A stretch of DNA of 64,000 nucleotides from Amylostereum areolatum (GCA_012932865.1 SAXG01000013.1:930001-994000), one strand, 5' to 3'; positions 1 through 11,795 are shown, counted from the stretch's first letter. Notes: a model not told the origin generated them from the letters alone. A program made the numbers and translations.

Positions 1-192
1 TCACAGCCTCCTACAGCTATCATTGACGGAGTGGTTGTTCATCTATATGATCCCCCTCCGAACAACCCTCACGATGCTCCTGAGCCTGGGAACCTCGGGT
101 TCTATGTGTCTCCGGAGGAGAAGCAACGCGCAGATGCACAACGGGATTGGATTGCTCAGGAGATGTGGGATGATTATGTTGCTGGTCGGTGA
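1..192 (+). CDS. C-terminal fragment of PIF/Harbinger-type (HARBI1-like) transposase
   Basis: The first reading frame is open from base 1 to a TGA at 190-192 (63 residues); the start lies outside the window. The tail has a proline/asparagine-rich linker followed by an acidic, tryptophan-containing helix ending in QEMWDDYV. This resembles the C-terminus of fungal HARBI1-like DDE transposases as I remember them. The stronger argument is the neighbour: a convergent Myb/SANT-like gene, the usual partner in PIF/Harbinger elements. No catalytic residue is inside the window, so the call rests on the tail and context. Confidence 0.4.
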   Translation, partial: SQPPTAIIDGVVVHLYDPPPNNPHDAPEPGNLGFYVSPEEKQRADAQRDWIAQEMWDDYVAGR

Positions 193-243
193 TTATAGCT
201 CGTTATAATACCTACACTACATTACAATCATAGTGTACATTGT

Positions 244-1308
244 TTACGAGGTCGAGCCTGCATTCAACTCATCCAACTCCGCCTGGAGAAAAAGGGCACG
301 GAGGGGAGGGTCATTGCGGAGGGCCGTGTATGTGTCTGCCGAGGCGGTCATGGTTTGCATACGACGGATGAGCTTGACCTTGCGGCGAGGAGTGAGAGTA
401 TTGTCATGGGCAAGAGCACTGATAGCATCTGTACGACGCTTCGGAGATGGGGGTAACCCCGCAGTGTCGGGAACTTCGGTGAGAGCGTCCTTGATTCCCT
501 CGACCACACGCACAAACTCGGCAGCAGTCTCGGAAGCGGTTGTACGTCCGGTCTTCTTCTTCTTGCTGATAGGCTTTTGCGTTGAGGATGGGGTTTGCGT
601 TGCAGAGCGCTTGCATACCAGAGGCGTGGACTGGCCTGACTGTGGTGTCTCAGGCTGTCTCCGAAAGAGAGAATGAGAAACAGAGATGGTGACGCAGAAA
701 GTCAAACACGCACTGGTTCATCCTCATCCGAGTCCTCTTTCTCCATATCAACATCACTATCTGCTACTCCCGGGTGGAATGCACCTTCGCCAGTAGCACG
801 GGTCCCGTCAACGAGGTCACCAATGTCATGGTAAAGTGGGAACTTTTTTTTGCGCCACTTTTTGGCATTCGGATGAGCCTACGACACAACCGAGGGTCAA
901 ATGATGTAGGTAACGGCGCAATCAGTTGCTACGCACCTCAATATACTTGTCCCAGACATCATCCGGGGCTGTGACACACTTCTCCTGCTCATCCCATCCA
1001 AAGCCCGAGAGGTCAGTGAGGTCCCGAACAACGAAGTACTCCTTTTTTAACTGGAAAAGGTAGTGAATACTCGGGAAATCAGGAAGTGAGAAATCACAAC
1101 ACACCGTGGTCCACCTGTCTTGGCAGCTAGCAGCTGTCTTCACTTTCCCTCCCGACGTCTTCTCGCTTCCTTTCAGAGCCTCCTCACAGGCCACAAAGGC
1201 TTGACTCTTCCATCCATTCTCCGACTGATTTCCGGCTTGTGCTTGGGTCTTGAGGGTTGATACAAGAGTGGCATCGCACTTCTCGGAATAAATAGCGCGG
1301 GCAGACAT
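244..1308 (-). CDS. Myb/SANT-like DNA-binding protein (PIF/Harbinger accessory gene)
   Basis: Read from an ATG at 1308 (an in-frame ATG at 1353 is the alternative), the protein starts MSARAIYSEKCDATLVSTLK and follows the Myb/SANT-like (Myb_DNA-bind_3) pattern: NGWKSQAF, KTAASCQDRW, SGFGWDEQEK, DDVWDKYIE, then a basic KKWRKKKFPLY block. Three short introns restore the family spacing: 1051-1104 (in frame, 54 nt), 879-936 and 655-713. An acidic linker and a Lys/Ser-rich tail with a helical C-terminus follow; the stop is at 244. In PIF/Harbinger transposons this protein binds DNA and helps import and recruit the transposase. It is convergent with the transposase remnant at 1-192 and shows no break. 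Confidence 0.72.
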
Positions 1309-1507
1309 GATGTTGGATAGTGGTAGATGGAGGACTCGGAGGTGCCGCTTCAAATGCGATGACTCTTGGGAGGCAAGTTATCGACCCCGAACTTTATACA
1401 CTAGCTAGCATACAAGAATATCAAATATATTTGGGTCCCACAGCAACAGAGGGCTCGCATCGGGGCCATGGAGGAGAAGGGATTGTTTTTTGGCGCATTC
1501 TCGTTGG

Positions 1508-1749
1508 TCAGGACTCGGGCAACAGGTGTGACATCTGCATTACCAAATCCAATCCCATCCTTGGCTCACCCGAACATTGGTTAGGACTAAGGTCTAGACC
1601 GCTGTCCGAGGGCCTATCGTTATGGACATGATTTGGTGGGTGGATTTCAAACCAACCCAACCCAAGCCGAGCTTCTGAACAGGCCCCAAAGCACCCCATT
1701 GGATCGCAGGTGATGAGTCAACGGAGGTTGTAGCGCCAATACATGAGCC
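1508..1749 (-). pseudogene. Detached 3' fragment of the XPG/FEN1-like nuclease gene
   Basis: On the minus strand, directly after the left target duplication (1742-1749), the sequence reads YWRYNLR then a TGA, then stays open to about 1508. If the 45.5 kb between the two CATGAGC copies is removed, it follows in frame on the nuclease fragment that ends at 47267. The WR..LR motif is what XPG-like fungal nucleases show after the helix-hairpin region. The in-frame TGA right after it suggests the gene is dead, either before or after the insertion. 1354-1507 shows nothing I can assign. Confidence 0.4.
1742..1749. repeat. Left target-site duplication of the giant KDZ element
   Basis: CATGAGCC here and CATGAGCA at 47267-47274 are direct repeats (7 of 8 bases) placed just outside the inverted repeats. 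An 8 bp duplication is what I recall for Zisupton-type elements of the KDZ group. Confidence 0.5.
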
Positions 1750-1836
1750 ACATAAGACAGTCAATTAGTGCTGTTGTCAACACATAACCCACGCGTCTGT
1801 TAGTCCGTTATCAACACAAACCCCACGGTGGGCCCA
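1750..1836. repeat. Left terminal inverted repeat of the giant KDZ element
   Basis: The plus strand here matches the minus strand of 47180-47266. From AGACAGTCAA (1755) inward, about 75% of 82 positions agree with one gap, and the innermost 26 bases (1811-1836 against 47180-47205) are identical. Similarity fades further in. A 14 bp palindrome ACATGGGCCCATGT follows at about 1852. Confidence 0.6.
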
Positions 1837-2322
1837 CGGTACCCCAAGGTACACATGGGCCCATGTGGGGTCTACCTATGATACCACCTCAGATACTTCC
1901 CCTTGCCCCCTCCTCCACTGTCCAGGGCTCCTTGGACACTGCAGAAATGTCCCGGACCCTCAGTGACAGTTCGGACCCTCGGACCCTCGGACCCTCGGAC
2001 TCTCGGACCTCTTTGGACCCTCTAGCAAATGTCGGAGGCTTCAATATCTACCTCCACTCTGTCTACTACCTGATTACCCACCCTTTTGCACACATTCCAC
2101 ATACCATGTCTGATAATATCCCACATTGTCTCTAGATCATCCGTCCGATCCATCCGAGGCACTAAGTTAGATGAATTATATTAGAAAGGTACTGATTCCA
2201 CGTGGTCTCCCTTCGATCCGATAATCTCAGCATGTGTGTCTTCCCATCGACCATACGTGTCAATCCCCCTTCCTCATAAATCCTCATCTCTACCCACTGC
2301 TATCTGTGCCCCTTCATACCCC

Positions 2323-5300
2323 ATGGGCAGGAAAACTGTGTATTCGGAGTCAAGAGTCACCCAGAACAAGGCTAAACGGAATTGGTATGGCAAAATCAAA
2401 TTTCAAGCACGAGCAATGGGAGACCCGGTCAAGAAGAGAGTACTCAGCCCACTAGCCAAGCAGAGACTAGAACAGGCCCAGGATCAATGGCTGGACGACG
2501 GCGATCCCCCTCAGGATGACTTCACACACGACGATGACCACAATGACCACCTACCATTCGTGCCCCCTCCCGTCCTTCAACTTCCAACCAAACGGATAGC
2601 TGGCAAGGTGAGTCTGTCGACCTTTTGGATCTCACCAAATCACCTCATACCATCCGATGTCCAGTCTCAAAATACCTTCATGAAGGAGTGGAAGGCAAGG
2701 ATCCCCCAGTACACTTCCGTTATGCATGGCCGGGAGGGTCCGACGTCTGTCAAGTGCATTGATTGTGGGGTTGAGGATGGGAATTGGCGGTGAAAGCAGT
2801 GCTTCGGCTCTCCGAATGTTTGCACAGAGTGCCTCTGCAAGGGCCACCTCCGTCATCCTTTCCATCGTGTCCAACGGTGGACTGGAGGGCACTTCACTGA
2901 TGCCTGGTTACACGACGTGGGTGTGATCATTCATCTCGGACACGGAGGACAGCCATGCCCATCAACATCTAGTATCACTCTCGGACACGCGGCTCCCATT
3001 GGAAGCAAACAATCAACTCATCCATCCATCCATCCAACCCCTCCTCTGATACATCCGACCCCTCCTCCCGACGCTCACGATCATCTCCCACCTCTGGTTT
3101 ATACCCCGGAGCCCACACCACCACCCCAGTCAGTGCCCCCTACGTCCAATCATTTTGTCGCTCCCACGATGCCCACACCTGACCCGACGCCACCACCGGA
3201 GTCCGTTTCCACCCCCCAACCCCATCCTCCACCAGTACTCACTACACCAACACCATCAAGACCTTCCACCCCTGTCCCATCCACCTCTGTCCCATCCACC
3301 CCGACTACACCCATCCCACCCCTCCCATCTCCCGCATCCGATCAACCCGTCTTCGTAGATCCATTCAACAACAGGATCATGGTGGTCGTCCATTCAACAG
3401 GTGCTCATCGCATAGGGGTCCATTTCTGCAAATGCGAAGAAGCTGCTGCCGATGACCTACAGCTACTCAAACTGGGATTGTATCCGGCAAGCGTCAAGAC
3501 TCCCAAGTCTGCATTTACATTTTCTGCATTGGATGATGCTTGCGACCAAAATATCATATCCCACACAACACTCAGCTCATATTTTCAACAGGTGAAAGTG
3601 AAATTGTACCGAAGGTCCCCTGGGAAAACACCGGTACGTCCCTATCCACTTCGGACACCGTACGGACCCCTAACAATGGCACTGACAAAATCCAGACTCG
3701 CTACCAGGAACTCTGCCGAACAAATCGACAATATCGCTATTTGACGTTGCTGAAACGATTTCACGCATCCGACTCCCCTACACTGGCCCCAGGACAACTA
3801 ACACTTGGATGCATAACCTGTCCTCAACCTGGTGTCAATCTGGAGGTGAATTGGAAGGACGATCCAGACAAGTGCACCAGCTTCCCACGTCCCTTTGCAA
3901 GTACTGACATATCCTTGATCTAGGTTCAAGTACATTGCCACCGTCGTCCTAGATGGAAACTACAGCGCACAACATCTCGCGTCCGCAACCCCGCAGAAAA
4001 AGGAAGTCCGATTGGGTCATGGAACTGGGTATTTTGTCCCGGAAGCGCGTTACCAAACCCATCTTGCGAATGCGGTGGAGACCAAGGTCCGGATATCTTG
4101 TCCTTCGTAATGTAAATGTTGAACTTATTAATTTTCAGACCACCAGAATGAAGTGTGTCAACCACCGTGCAGTGTTGCAGGCCGACTCGGAACACAAAGG
4201 AAGGGATGTGTCCGGTATAGTCTCTGTGGCATGTGCAGACCACGGATGCTGGCTCCCTGTTGGAACCGTCAACTTGCAGAAGGGAGAAAAGTCCGTCACC
4301 ATCCATATCCTCCCTGCATGCGTATCGCTGACTATGTACCCCGCTCTAGGCAGGCGAATGTTGATTATGCATTGTGCAGCGCACTCCAGCACAGTCTCGG
4401 AGGTATTGAAGAAGTTATGGTATCGTACAACATTATGTGTAAGTACGGAATCCACCTCCGGCGCCGAGTCAATGGCAGCATGTATCTCGAACTCTCTCCG
4501 GGCCTCAAGATAAAACAGGGCGTCGGTGTCTTTCACATCCACGGACATGTGGATGACTGCTTTGCCAAGTTTGCACCGGTTTATATCCCTGGAATAGGAT
4601 ACATCGATGGCGAGATCGTGGAAACACTTTGGTCGATCCTCAACACCGCCTCCCCAAATGCTCAGGCCATGACACCCGCAGCTCGTGAAGAGCATCTCAA
4701 CTGGCATATACTTAACACAAACTGGAGGAAGGCCATTGGAATGCGTGCGTCCACAACCCTCACATCTGGAATCTACTTAATTTCCATCCAGCCGCAATGT
4801 TGGACCACCGCCTCCACGAAGCCCAGACCGACCTCCCAGACCGAGACAAGTATTATAAGGAGCTCAAAGCCCAAGCGACAGAAGAACAGGTGGAAGGGTG
4901 GCTGTCCGAGATGGACGAGGCACTCAACTGTCGAGAGACAGATCGTGAGAAAATGACCATTTTCGATGTCCGCCTTGAGCTTGGTATGACAACATCCCAT
5001 CCATATCATCTCCATACTCACCAAGTCCTAGCTCCGGGGAAGAAGGAGCTACAGATGCGATTAATAGAGAAGGAAAAGGCTCTTGGGGGAGGGGTCCGCG
5101 TGAAATGGCTGGCAAGTGGAATCCGCCTCCGGGGGGGCACAGTGAGTTTCCCCACCTGCCTTCTCATCCCACTGTAACATTCTCTATAGACTATCTCTAC
5201 AGGCAGAAAAGAGGCGGCCGAGTCAGGACTCATTGACAATTGCCGGATGCCAGTCAAAATTGAAGCAACAAATCATGTCCTTCAACGGTGCTATACGGAA

Positions 5301-6207
5301 GCAGCTCGGATGGTCTGGGGTCCGAGCCGCTTCAGACTTTATTCCCCAGTTGGACGAGGTTGGCGAGATCGAACTTCTTCCCGTTGCAGATTCCCCTGCA
5401 AAGAAAACATCAACTCAAATTCCAGCAGAGTGCCTACCAATCATGCTTCCATCCTCCATGTCTGAAACATGGCGAGGCAGCGAAACCAACCGCCCTGTCA
5501 TGGAGGAGGAGACTCAGCTGTGGATCGGTGTTGCCAATGATGCCCTTGGGGAGATCCGTAACAGTGTCGGAATTCTCTCGTTTCAGTACCGGACGGGGGT
5601 CCGGCCAGCTTCCACTCAACGCCAGGTAACCCGTGCATATTCGGCCATCACGGGGACCCTCGGTACCCTTCGGCAGCATGTACAAGTCTACATGGACTCT
5701 CGGAAAGCACTGGGCCGACTTCATGCAGATCTGACTGTCCTTGACCGTTTCAAACCCCTCACCAAACAAGACCTCAAAGCAAGCACCACTATTATTGACC
5801 CGTCCAACCCACACACCGTCCGCGCTCAACTCGCGTGGTTTTGGACAATGGATCGCCCGTCGGAGGCAGACTCTTCAAATCTGACGTGGAAGGATGAGTG
5901 TGAGAAGTTGTCATCCTAACCCCTTCTGATACCTGCTCACTCTTGTACAGTCCTTCGGGTCAATCTTCTTCGCGCGAAGGCAAACCTAGACCGGACGAAA
6001 GAACAGATCGGATGTGTCCGCGCTCAGATGGGGAACACGCTCCGGTTCCACAACAGAAAGGTATCCGAATGGTCCAACATCCGGAACACGGACCTAGGAC
6101 GTGGGGATATTGGAGCAGCTTGCTATGACTCCCGTCATATAGAAACCTGGACGACGTTAAGGCAGGAAGCTCAGGCGGTATTCTGGAAGTACAATGTGAC
6201 AGTGTAA
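2323..6207 (+). pseudogene. KDZ transposase with CxC2-type cysteine cluster (one nonsense codon)
   Basis: Start at MGRKTVYSESR (2323). An intron at 2608-2664 leads to the CxC2 cluster: CIDC, then WR followed by TGA (2791-2793) where the family has WRC, then KQC, CTEC and HPFHR. The body follows the family: HLGHGG, HRIGVHFCKCE, LYPASVKTPKSAFTF, TRYQELCRTNRQ, LDGNYSAQHL, NHRAV, CADHGCW, FHIHGHVDDCFAKFAP, DGEIVETLW, then a long helical tail ending FWKYNVTV. About eight further introns of 50-65 nt keep the frame. The usual YDIMC/YDIAC motif reads YNIMCKYG, so a presumed catalytic Asp has become Asn. The protein would cut and join DNA ends; this copy is probably inactive. Confidence 0.85.
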
Positions 6208-6415
6208 TATTATTTACATTGTACCCTCCCACAAAAAGTTACTACTCCGTTGTTTCCTCACCTTGCCCGGATGAAATATCTACAAGATGATATAATCAGT
6301 CATCAGCAGCCCAACACTGACCGAGGTACTCACCGGATCGCGCACGCTTCTTCCCCTTTCCATCAGGACTGGTTCGCAACCGCTTGTTATTCCGCTGATG
6401 CAGCACGGCCGGACC

Positions 6416-6865
6416 CTAGGACCCTGGGCCACCCATGAAATAGGGAAGTGGCTCTGTCCGCGATGCTCTCAGCTCACGCATCTCACGCAGCTCACGCAGC
6501 ACAAGCGGTTCCACCTGCCATGGGTGAACCATGACGTCGGGAGCTTCGTCTTGGAGCCCAGGAAGAGTCATTGGCACAGGCTCATCGTCCTCACTGTCGG
6601 ACCCCACAGGGTCCGTGAGAGGACTCGGAGGTCCGGATGCCGACCCGCCGGAGGGTCCGGCCTCACTCAGGAGCGAAATGTCCGGGGTCTCTTCAGCTGG
6701 ATCACCCGTGTCAGCAGATCAAAAGTTTATCTCATTAAAAAAAGCCTTACATTGCCGTTCGGATTGGCCTCCCACTTGACTACTCTCCGACCCATACTGG
6801 GCTATCATGCTGAATGACGTGTGCACAACATTGCGGTCTTCGGTATGTCCAGATGTCCTGTCCAT
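6416..6865 (-). CDS. Small acidic/proline-rich protein of unknown function
   Basis: Start at MDRTSGHTEDRN (6865); one intron at 6697-6750 (GTAAGG...CAG, 54 nt) joins two exons into 131 residues. The second exon is rich in Pro, Ser and Asp/Glu (GSDSEDDEPVP) and ends in a helix of repeated LRE units that mirrors an imperfect 9-10 bp CTCACGCAG repeat at about 6470-6505. No domain is recognised. It lies between the KDZ transposase and gene A on the opposite strand. 6208-6415 and 6866-7130 show no further gene. Confidence 0.4.
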
Positions 6866-8212
6866 GTTTTGCAATAGCAAACCTCATTCAAAGTTAGTCA
6901 TCCCAAAAGATTACATCCTCCAAAGTAATCCTTACCTGCGTGATGGTGGTAAATGTTAAGGAGGAAGGAACGACTTGCAAACAAAGGTGACGCGTCGACC
7001 ACGTGATCGTGGAAGCATATTTGTCATCGGCGCGGGAAAGTCAACTTCGCTTCTCTTTTCTTCTCTTGTCTCTTACCTCATCTCACCGACCTCACACTCT
7101 CCCGCTTCGTCCCTCTGCCATCCTCCTCAAATGTCGTCCACAGTAGACATCAACACCGACGTCGCCACCTACAGCGATGATGTGATGCGCTTGGAGCGGA
7201 TCCTGCACGAGGTCGTGTGCGAGCTGCACAGGCGCAAGGTGGTTCCCGGGGTGGTATTTTGGACCAGGTTTCACGAGGTTCTGGTGCGTTGACCCTCGGC
7301 ATCAACAAGTACCCGGACTTTGTCGGCGCCATCTACAAGGCGATGAAAGGCAAAGACCGTCACCTGTGGCTCCAGGAGGTCAACGCGGTCGACACGGACC
7401 TTTACGCACGGAAGTGGGTGGGGGACATTGGCCCTCGGTGGTGGCTGGAGGAAGGTACGTGCCCCTTGACTCGCCAGGTCCATATACTGACATCACTTTA
7501 GATGTTTGGACCTCCAAGAAGAAAAAGAACGCTCCGACCCCGGCCCCAGATGCACCACCTCCGGCCTCCTCTTCTGCCCAGAAGATTTTCCCCCCACCCA
7601 CATCTACAACCTCGGCAACTAAACCCCCCCCCCCCAAGAAGGCTGTGCCGTCCGCGTCCACGTCCGAGAAAAAGGCGCCCACCCCCCCCTGTGTCTCCAT
7701 CCGAGACAAAGAAGGCCCCCCCTCCCACTGCGTCGACTTCTAAGAAGGAAACCACGGCCAAGCCAAAGCCAAAGGCCAAGGCCAAGGACTCCGTGGCACA
7801 GAAGACCCCCCCTCCGCCTCCACCGCCCATGCACGCCCCCCCTCCGGCTCCCGCCTCCGAGCACGCCCCCCCCGCGGCGACTCCCGCCCCCGCTCAGCCT
7901 GCCCCCCCCACGGCTCCCGCCCCCGCTCAGCCTGCCCCCCCCGCGGCTCCCGCCCCTGCTCAGTCTCCGCCTCCCACACCTCCTGCCACCGCTCAGCCTG
8001 CCCCCCCCCGCGGCTCCCGCTTCCGTGCAGCCGTCAACGTTGGCTGCAAAGGCACTGGACAATGCGGACGTGATCCAACGTGGATCCCCCTCCCCTCCCG
8101 CTGGACCCCCGACGCCGTCGCCCTCGGCCCCCCTCAACCCTGCGATGGCGATCGCCACTGACTCGCCGATGTTGAAGAGGAAGTCGGTTGAAGAAGCCGG
8201 AGCGGATTTGGC

Positions 8213-8217
8213 CCCCC
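8213..8217. repeat. Left target-site duplication of Gypsy-A (CCCCC)
   Basis: The element is flanked by six Cs on the left (8212-8217) and six on the right (25443-25448). A 5 bp duplication is the only length that restores the reading frame of gene A after excision. Confidence 0.75.
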
Positions 8218-8637
8218 TGTCACGGATCGCTCCATTTCTCTCTTCGTTTGCAGACCTCGTACACGCGACGCGTCACGGCACATGACTTTCCCTTGCATCA
8301 CATGCTTCAACGACGTCATTGCCCGGACTTCCGAGCGGGGTTCCGCATCCTTATCTATGACATCATTGCTCCGGACCTTTGTCCTCCGCCCCATGACTCC
8401 TTTCTTATTGTTCCCCCCGCTCGCACCACTATTGCATCGCATCGCACCATCGTACCCACTTGTATATAAGGACAGTGTTTCTCTTCCCTTTTCCCTAGAC
8501 TGTCCATCTCGTCATACGGTACTGTAGCACACGTTGCACTACCCTAGACCCCGGCACTCTTGAATCTATTTTCTTCTCGCTCCTCCCATCGTCGCGACTT
8601 AGGTGGTTCATCGGTCTCATAAACTGCGTTTCTGACA
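8218..8637 (+). repeat. 5' LTR of Gypsy-A
   Basis: 420 bp, TG...CA. A TATA box (TATATAAG at 8463) lies 33 bp upstream of the likely transcript start at 8496, where TAGACTGTCCA begins. It matches the 3' LTR at all but four positions. Confidence 0.95.
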
Positions 8638-8639
8638 CC

Positions 8640-8650
8640 TGGACAGTCTA
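8640..8650 (+). promoter_or_regulatory. Self-primer binding site of Gypsy-A
   Basis: TGGACAGTCTA lies two bases after the LTR and is an exact 11-base complement of 8496-8506 in the LTR, about 33 bp downstream of the TATA box. This is the Tf1/sushi self-priming arrangement, in which the folded 5' end of the RNA serves as primer. Confidence 0.65.
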
Positions 8651-9845
8651 CCCCTACGCCTACCTCGCACCCCTCTCTCCATCTACCTCTGCCGTCTCCA
8701 CGACGTTAAAAACTCCCACCACGGACCTCCCGAACGCACCGGGTTTCCTCCCGTTCAACGGAAAGCCGATCACCCCCCGCGACGACGCACCACTCCCCTA
8801 CCCTTGGTCCGACGCCGTCACCATCAACTGCCTCGTCCCCGTACAGAACCTCTGCAAGAAAGATCCCTGGACCGCGCACGGCCTCAACTTCCGCATCTTC
8901 GAGTGGAGGTGGCACAAGGATCACGGTACTGTCGTCCTTGCCCTATACGTCCGGATCACCACGTGCATCAACGTAGATCTCGAACGCCTTGAATTCACCC
9001 TCCACGCCCCCACCTACCACACGTACCTCATCCAGGACGCCCCCAACCCGATCCTCCAAACCAGTTTCACCTCCGTCTCCCAGTTTAACCGCCGGACCCC
9101 CGAATCCACCCCGCCACCAGTCCTCCGTCCCACCATCAAGGGTAAGACCCTTCGTCGCCGCCACCACGAACATAAGATCCGCCAGGCAGTAAAAGCCGGC
9201 TACCTCACCAAGAAACTCCTCGGCCGTCGCCCCATCGCGGCGGACTTCTTCTAGACCATCATCACGTCCTCCACAGCCCCTCGTCCCCCCACTCCGAACC
9301 TCCCCCCAGGCGTTTTTCGAGACTACTGTCCCGAAGAATACTATATCCTCACCTCGCAGCAGACTAAGGAATCCGTACGTTGGCTGCACGATGAACCAAA
9401 CCGGCAACGTCGAGACTGGTACTTCGACGACCGTGACGAACAACCCTACGTTGAAGAATCGGATTTTGCCACCGCTGCGGACGTTCTACAGCGCTTCCTG
9501 AACCCCCCTCCGACCAACTCGCCCCCACCCCGTCGACGTACTGTAATCGAAGTCCCAGAAGGGATCAACCACAACGACACAACTGGGAAGTGGTACGCCT
9601 ATAGACGGAACAAGAACGGAACCCCATGACGATCAGTAGTTGAGTGGCAGCCCACTTCGTTCAGTCCCGTCCAAGATCACTGGTCGTGGCATCATAACCA
9701 GCAATTCCTCACCCCCGCCGACTTCCTTGTCGCAAAACAAGTTGAGGACAAAGTTGAAGAAGCAGAAGAACACCGACGAGAAACCCTACGCCGCCTTGAT
9801 CAAGAACTCGCCCAATCCCTCACCGTCCCCCTCCCCTTCAACAAG
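8651..9845 (+). other. Gypsy-A pre-gag region, gag frame open but for two stops
   Basis: The gag frame is open upstream of the gag ATG, back into the LTR, except for a TAG at 9252 and a TGA at 9627. It reads as ordinary coding sequence (for example GFLPFNGKPITPRDD and CPEEYYIL). No ATG starts it. It may be a former N-terminal gag extension or a separate leader ORF. Confidence 0.4.
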
Positions 9846-10871
9846 ATGCCCGACGCCGAATCCAAACCTGCCGTCTCCAAGCGGGAGATCGGCCCCAAGC
9901 CAAAGCCATTCAAAGGCGATAGACGCGACACCCTCCGGTTCTCCCTCGAGCTCCACATGTTCCTGCGCGTTAACAAAGATGTTTATGCCACAGATGACGC
10001 CAAGATGATGCTCCTCCTCAGCCTGATGGAGGACGACACGGCGAAAGCCTGGGCCACGCATCGCCGCATGGAACTCTTCGCCGACGAAGACGAGAAGGAA
10101 GACGCCGACACCCTCGACCCCACGCCCCCAACACTCCACTATAACTCCTACAAAGAGCTCTTCGAGAGGTTTGGCAAAGACTTCGTACCCGTCGATCCGA
10201 AGATAGAGGCTCAGCGTAAGATCAACGAGCTCGCAATGACCACCCGGGACGTCACTGACTTTATCACCGAGTTTGAGATGCTGGCAACCATGTCAGCATA
10301 CGACGATGAGGCGCTAATCCACTTTTTCAAGAAGGGACTTCAGCGTGACCTCGGCAAGCAGGTGGCCCGGTCGTACCCGTTCCCCACCAAGCTCGCGGAG
10401 TGGAAGGAGCGCGCCCGCCGCATCAACCACCAGTGGCTCGAAGAGAACCCGGAGAGGAAGAGCAGTCAGTCCAAGGGGGCTGTCGCGCTCACCTCGAACG
10501 GTTCGACCAACGACTCCTCGTCGCGCCGAGTCGGCGCCTTCACCAACACCTCGACCCGCCCTGCAAAGCTGACGGACGACGAGCGCGCAAAGATGATGCG
10601 CGAAGGCAAGTGCTTCATGTGTCGACAAGCTGGTCACGTCTCTCGCGACTGCCCCAACCGCGACTCGAGCACGCGACGGGTGGGCGCAGTAGAGACTGGG
10701 TCCAAGGCCCCTCCCCTGCCGACGAACATGGCTCCGTCCACTGCAAAAGCAGCTCCCGACCCATCCAAAACCATCGTGGCGATCACTCGCCAGCTGAAGG
10801 ATCTGGATGCGGAAGGTAAGGAGCAGGAAGTGGCACTGTTGAAGGATATCCTAGAGTCGCAGGATTTTTGA
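9846..10871 (+). CDS. Gypsy-A Gag (capsid and nucleocapsid)
   Basis: 341 residues from MPDAESKPAVSK. The middle has the retrotransposon capsid pattern (PKPFKGDRRDT, FLRVNKDVY, TAKAWATH, FERFGKDFVPVDP, FFKKGLQRDL), followed by one CCHC zinc knuckle, CFMCRQAGHVSRDC, and a Ser/Thr-rich tail ending ESQDF. It forms the particle that packages the RNA. The frame ends in GAT TTT TGA, where pol continues in the -1 frame. Confidence 0.9.
   Translation: MPDAESKPAVSKREIGPKPKPFKGDRRDTLRFSLELHMFLRVNKDVYATDDAKMMLLLSLMEDDTAKAWATHRRMELFADEDEKEDADTLDPTPPTLHYNSYKELFERFGKDFVPVDPKIEAQRKINELAMTTRDVTDFITEFEMLATMSAYDDEALIHFFKKGLQRDLGKQVARSYPFPTKLAEWKERARRINHQWLEENPERKSSQSKGAVALTSNGSTNDSSSRRVGAFTNTSTRPAKLTDDERAKMMREGKCFMCRQAGHVSRDCPNRDSSTRRVGAVETGSKAPPLPTNMAPSTAKAAPDPSKTIVAITRQLKDLDAEGKEQEVALLKDILESQDF
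10862..10871 (+). promoter_or_regulatory. Gypsy-A gag-pol -1 frameshift site
   Basis: Gag ends GAT TTT TGA. Slipping back one base on the T-run puts the ribosome in the pol frame (TTT TTG AAA). The same GAT TTT T(G/A)(A/G) junction occurs in Gypsy-B and Gypsy-C, which supports programmed -1 slippage. Confidence 0.55.
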
Positions 10872-11790
10872 AACGCCCCCCAGTCGCGTCGTCTGGCGGA
10901 GGCAAAGGACTTATATCATCGGCATCTTACAATCGCTTCTCTGTACTATCATCTATGACCTCATGTGAGCAATCGTATCCATCGTGTGTGCACCTCTCTA
11001 CTGTCACGAAGAACAGGCAGACACCCTCGATAACGCTCAAGGTCAAAATGATTGGACGAGCGACAGGCCGACAAATCGACGCAGAGGCACTGCTTGACAG
11101 CGGTGCAGAAGGAATCATCATCAACCGAAGCTTCGCTGAACGCAAGAAGCTGACTACAAGAAAACTAGAAAACCCGTTCCCCGTGCGTAACGTGGACGGC
11201 ACCGAGAACATCATGGGCTGGGTGCGTGATACGACGACCCAACGGATCCGGATATACTCGCAAGACTCGAAGGCATACCATGAGGAAGAAGCTGAGTTCT
11301 TCATCACTGACATCGGTGATCACGATATGATCCTTGGAACAGACTGGCTCGATGAGCATAACCCCACCATAGACTGGCAGCAAGATCGTGTTGACATGCT
11401 CCGCTGCCCTCCCTCTTGCACCCTCTCCGAACCGACCGTGACAAACCTTGCAACAAAGCCGCGAACACCATCGTCGACCCGATCACAGCAAAACGTTCGA
11501 GCTGATGCGGCCCCTAAGGTACCTCTAGCCCCGGACGACCCATTCCCAGAACCAGTGTATGTCTCCTGGACCCCTATCCCTACGTATGTCATCCCCGCGC
11601 GCAGGGTCAAAGGAGTTCGCATCCGCACATTCCATCTCTCACCTTTACCTGCCCACCTTTTCACTGAAGACGACGACGAACGACCCAGGGTCTTCCGAGA
11701 CTGGGAGATCAATGGCCTGCGTCGTGCTGGGATTCTTCCTGAAGTTGACGGCCCCAACCCGGAGGCAGTACCAATCCGAGCGGGCTTCAC

Positions 11791-11795
11791 CAAGG
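11791..11795. repeat. Left target-site duplication of Gypsy-B (CAAGG)
   Basis: CAAGG at 11791-11795 is repeated at 21919-21923, directly outside the two LTRs. Removing the element with one copy (10,128 nt, a multiple of three) restores the pol frame of Gypsy-A. Confidence 0.95.

Noticed and set aside
7284..7310. A 26 nt intron in gene A
   Set aside because: Using the later AG at TACAAG gives a normal 56 nt intron in the same place as in gene C, so no unusually short intron is needed.
7619..8158. Gly/Arg-rich ORFs on the minus strand opposite gene A
   Set aside because: They are the reverse reading of CCC/GCC-rich coding sequence and have no start context or motif.
8638..8660. tRNA-primed reverse transcription for Gypsy-A
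   Set aside because: The site matches its own LTR transcript start over 11 bases, and the same holds for the other two elements, so self-priming explains all three better.
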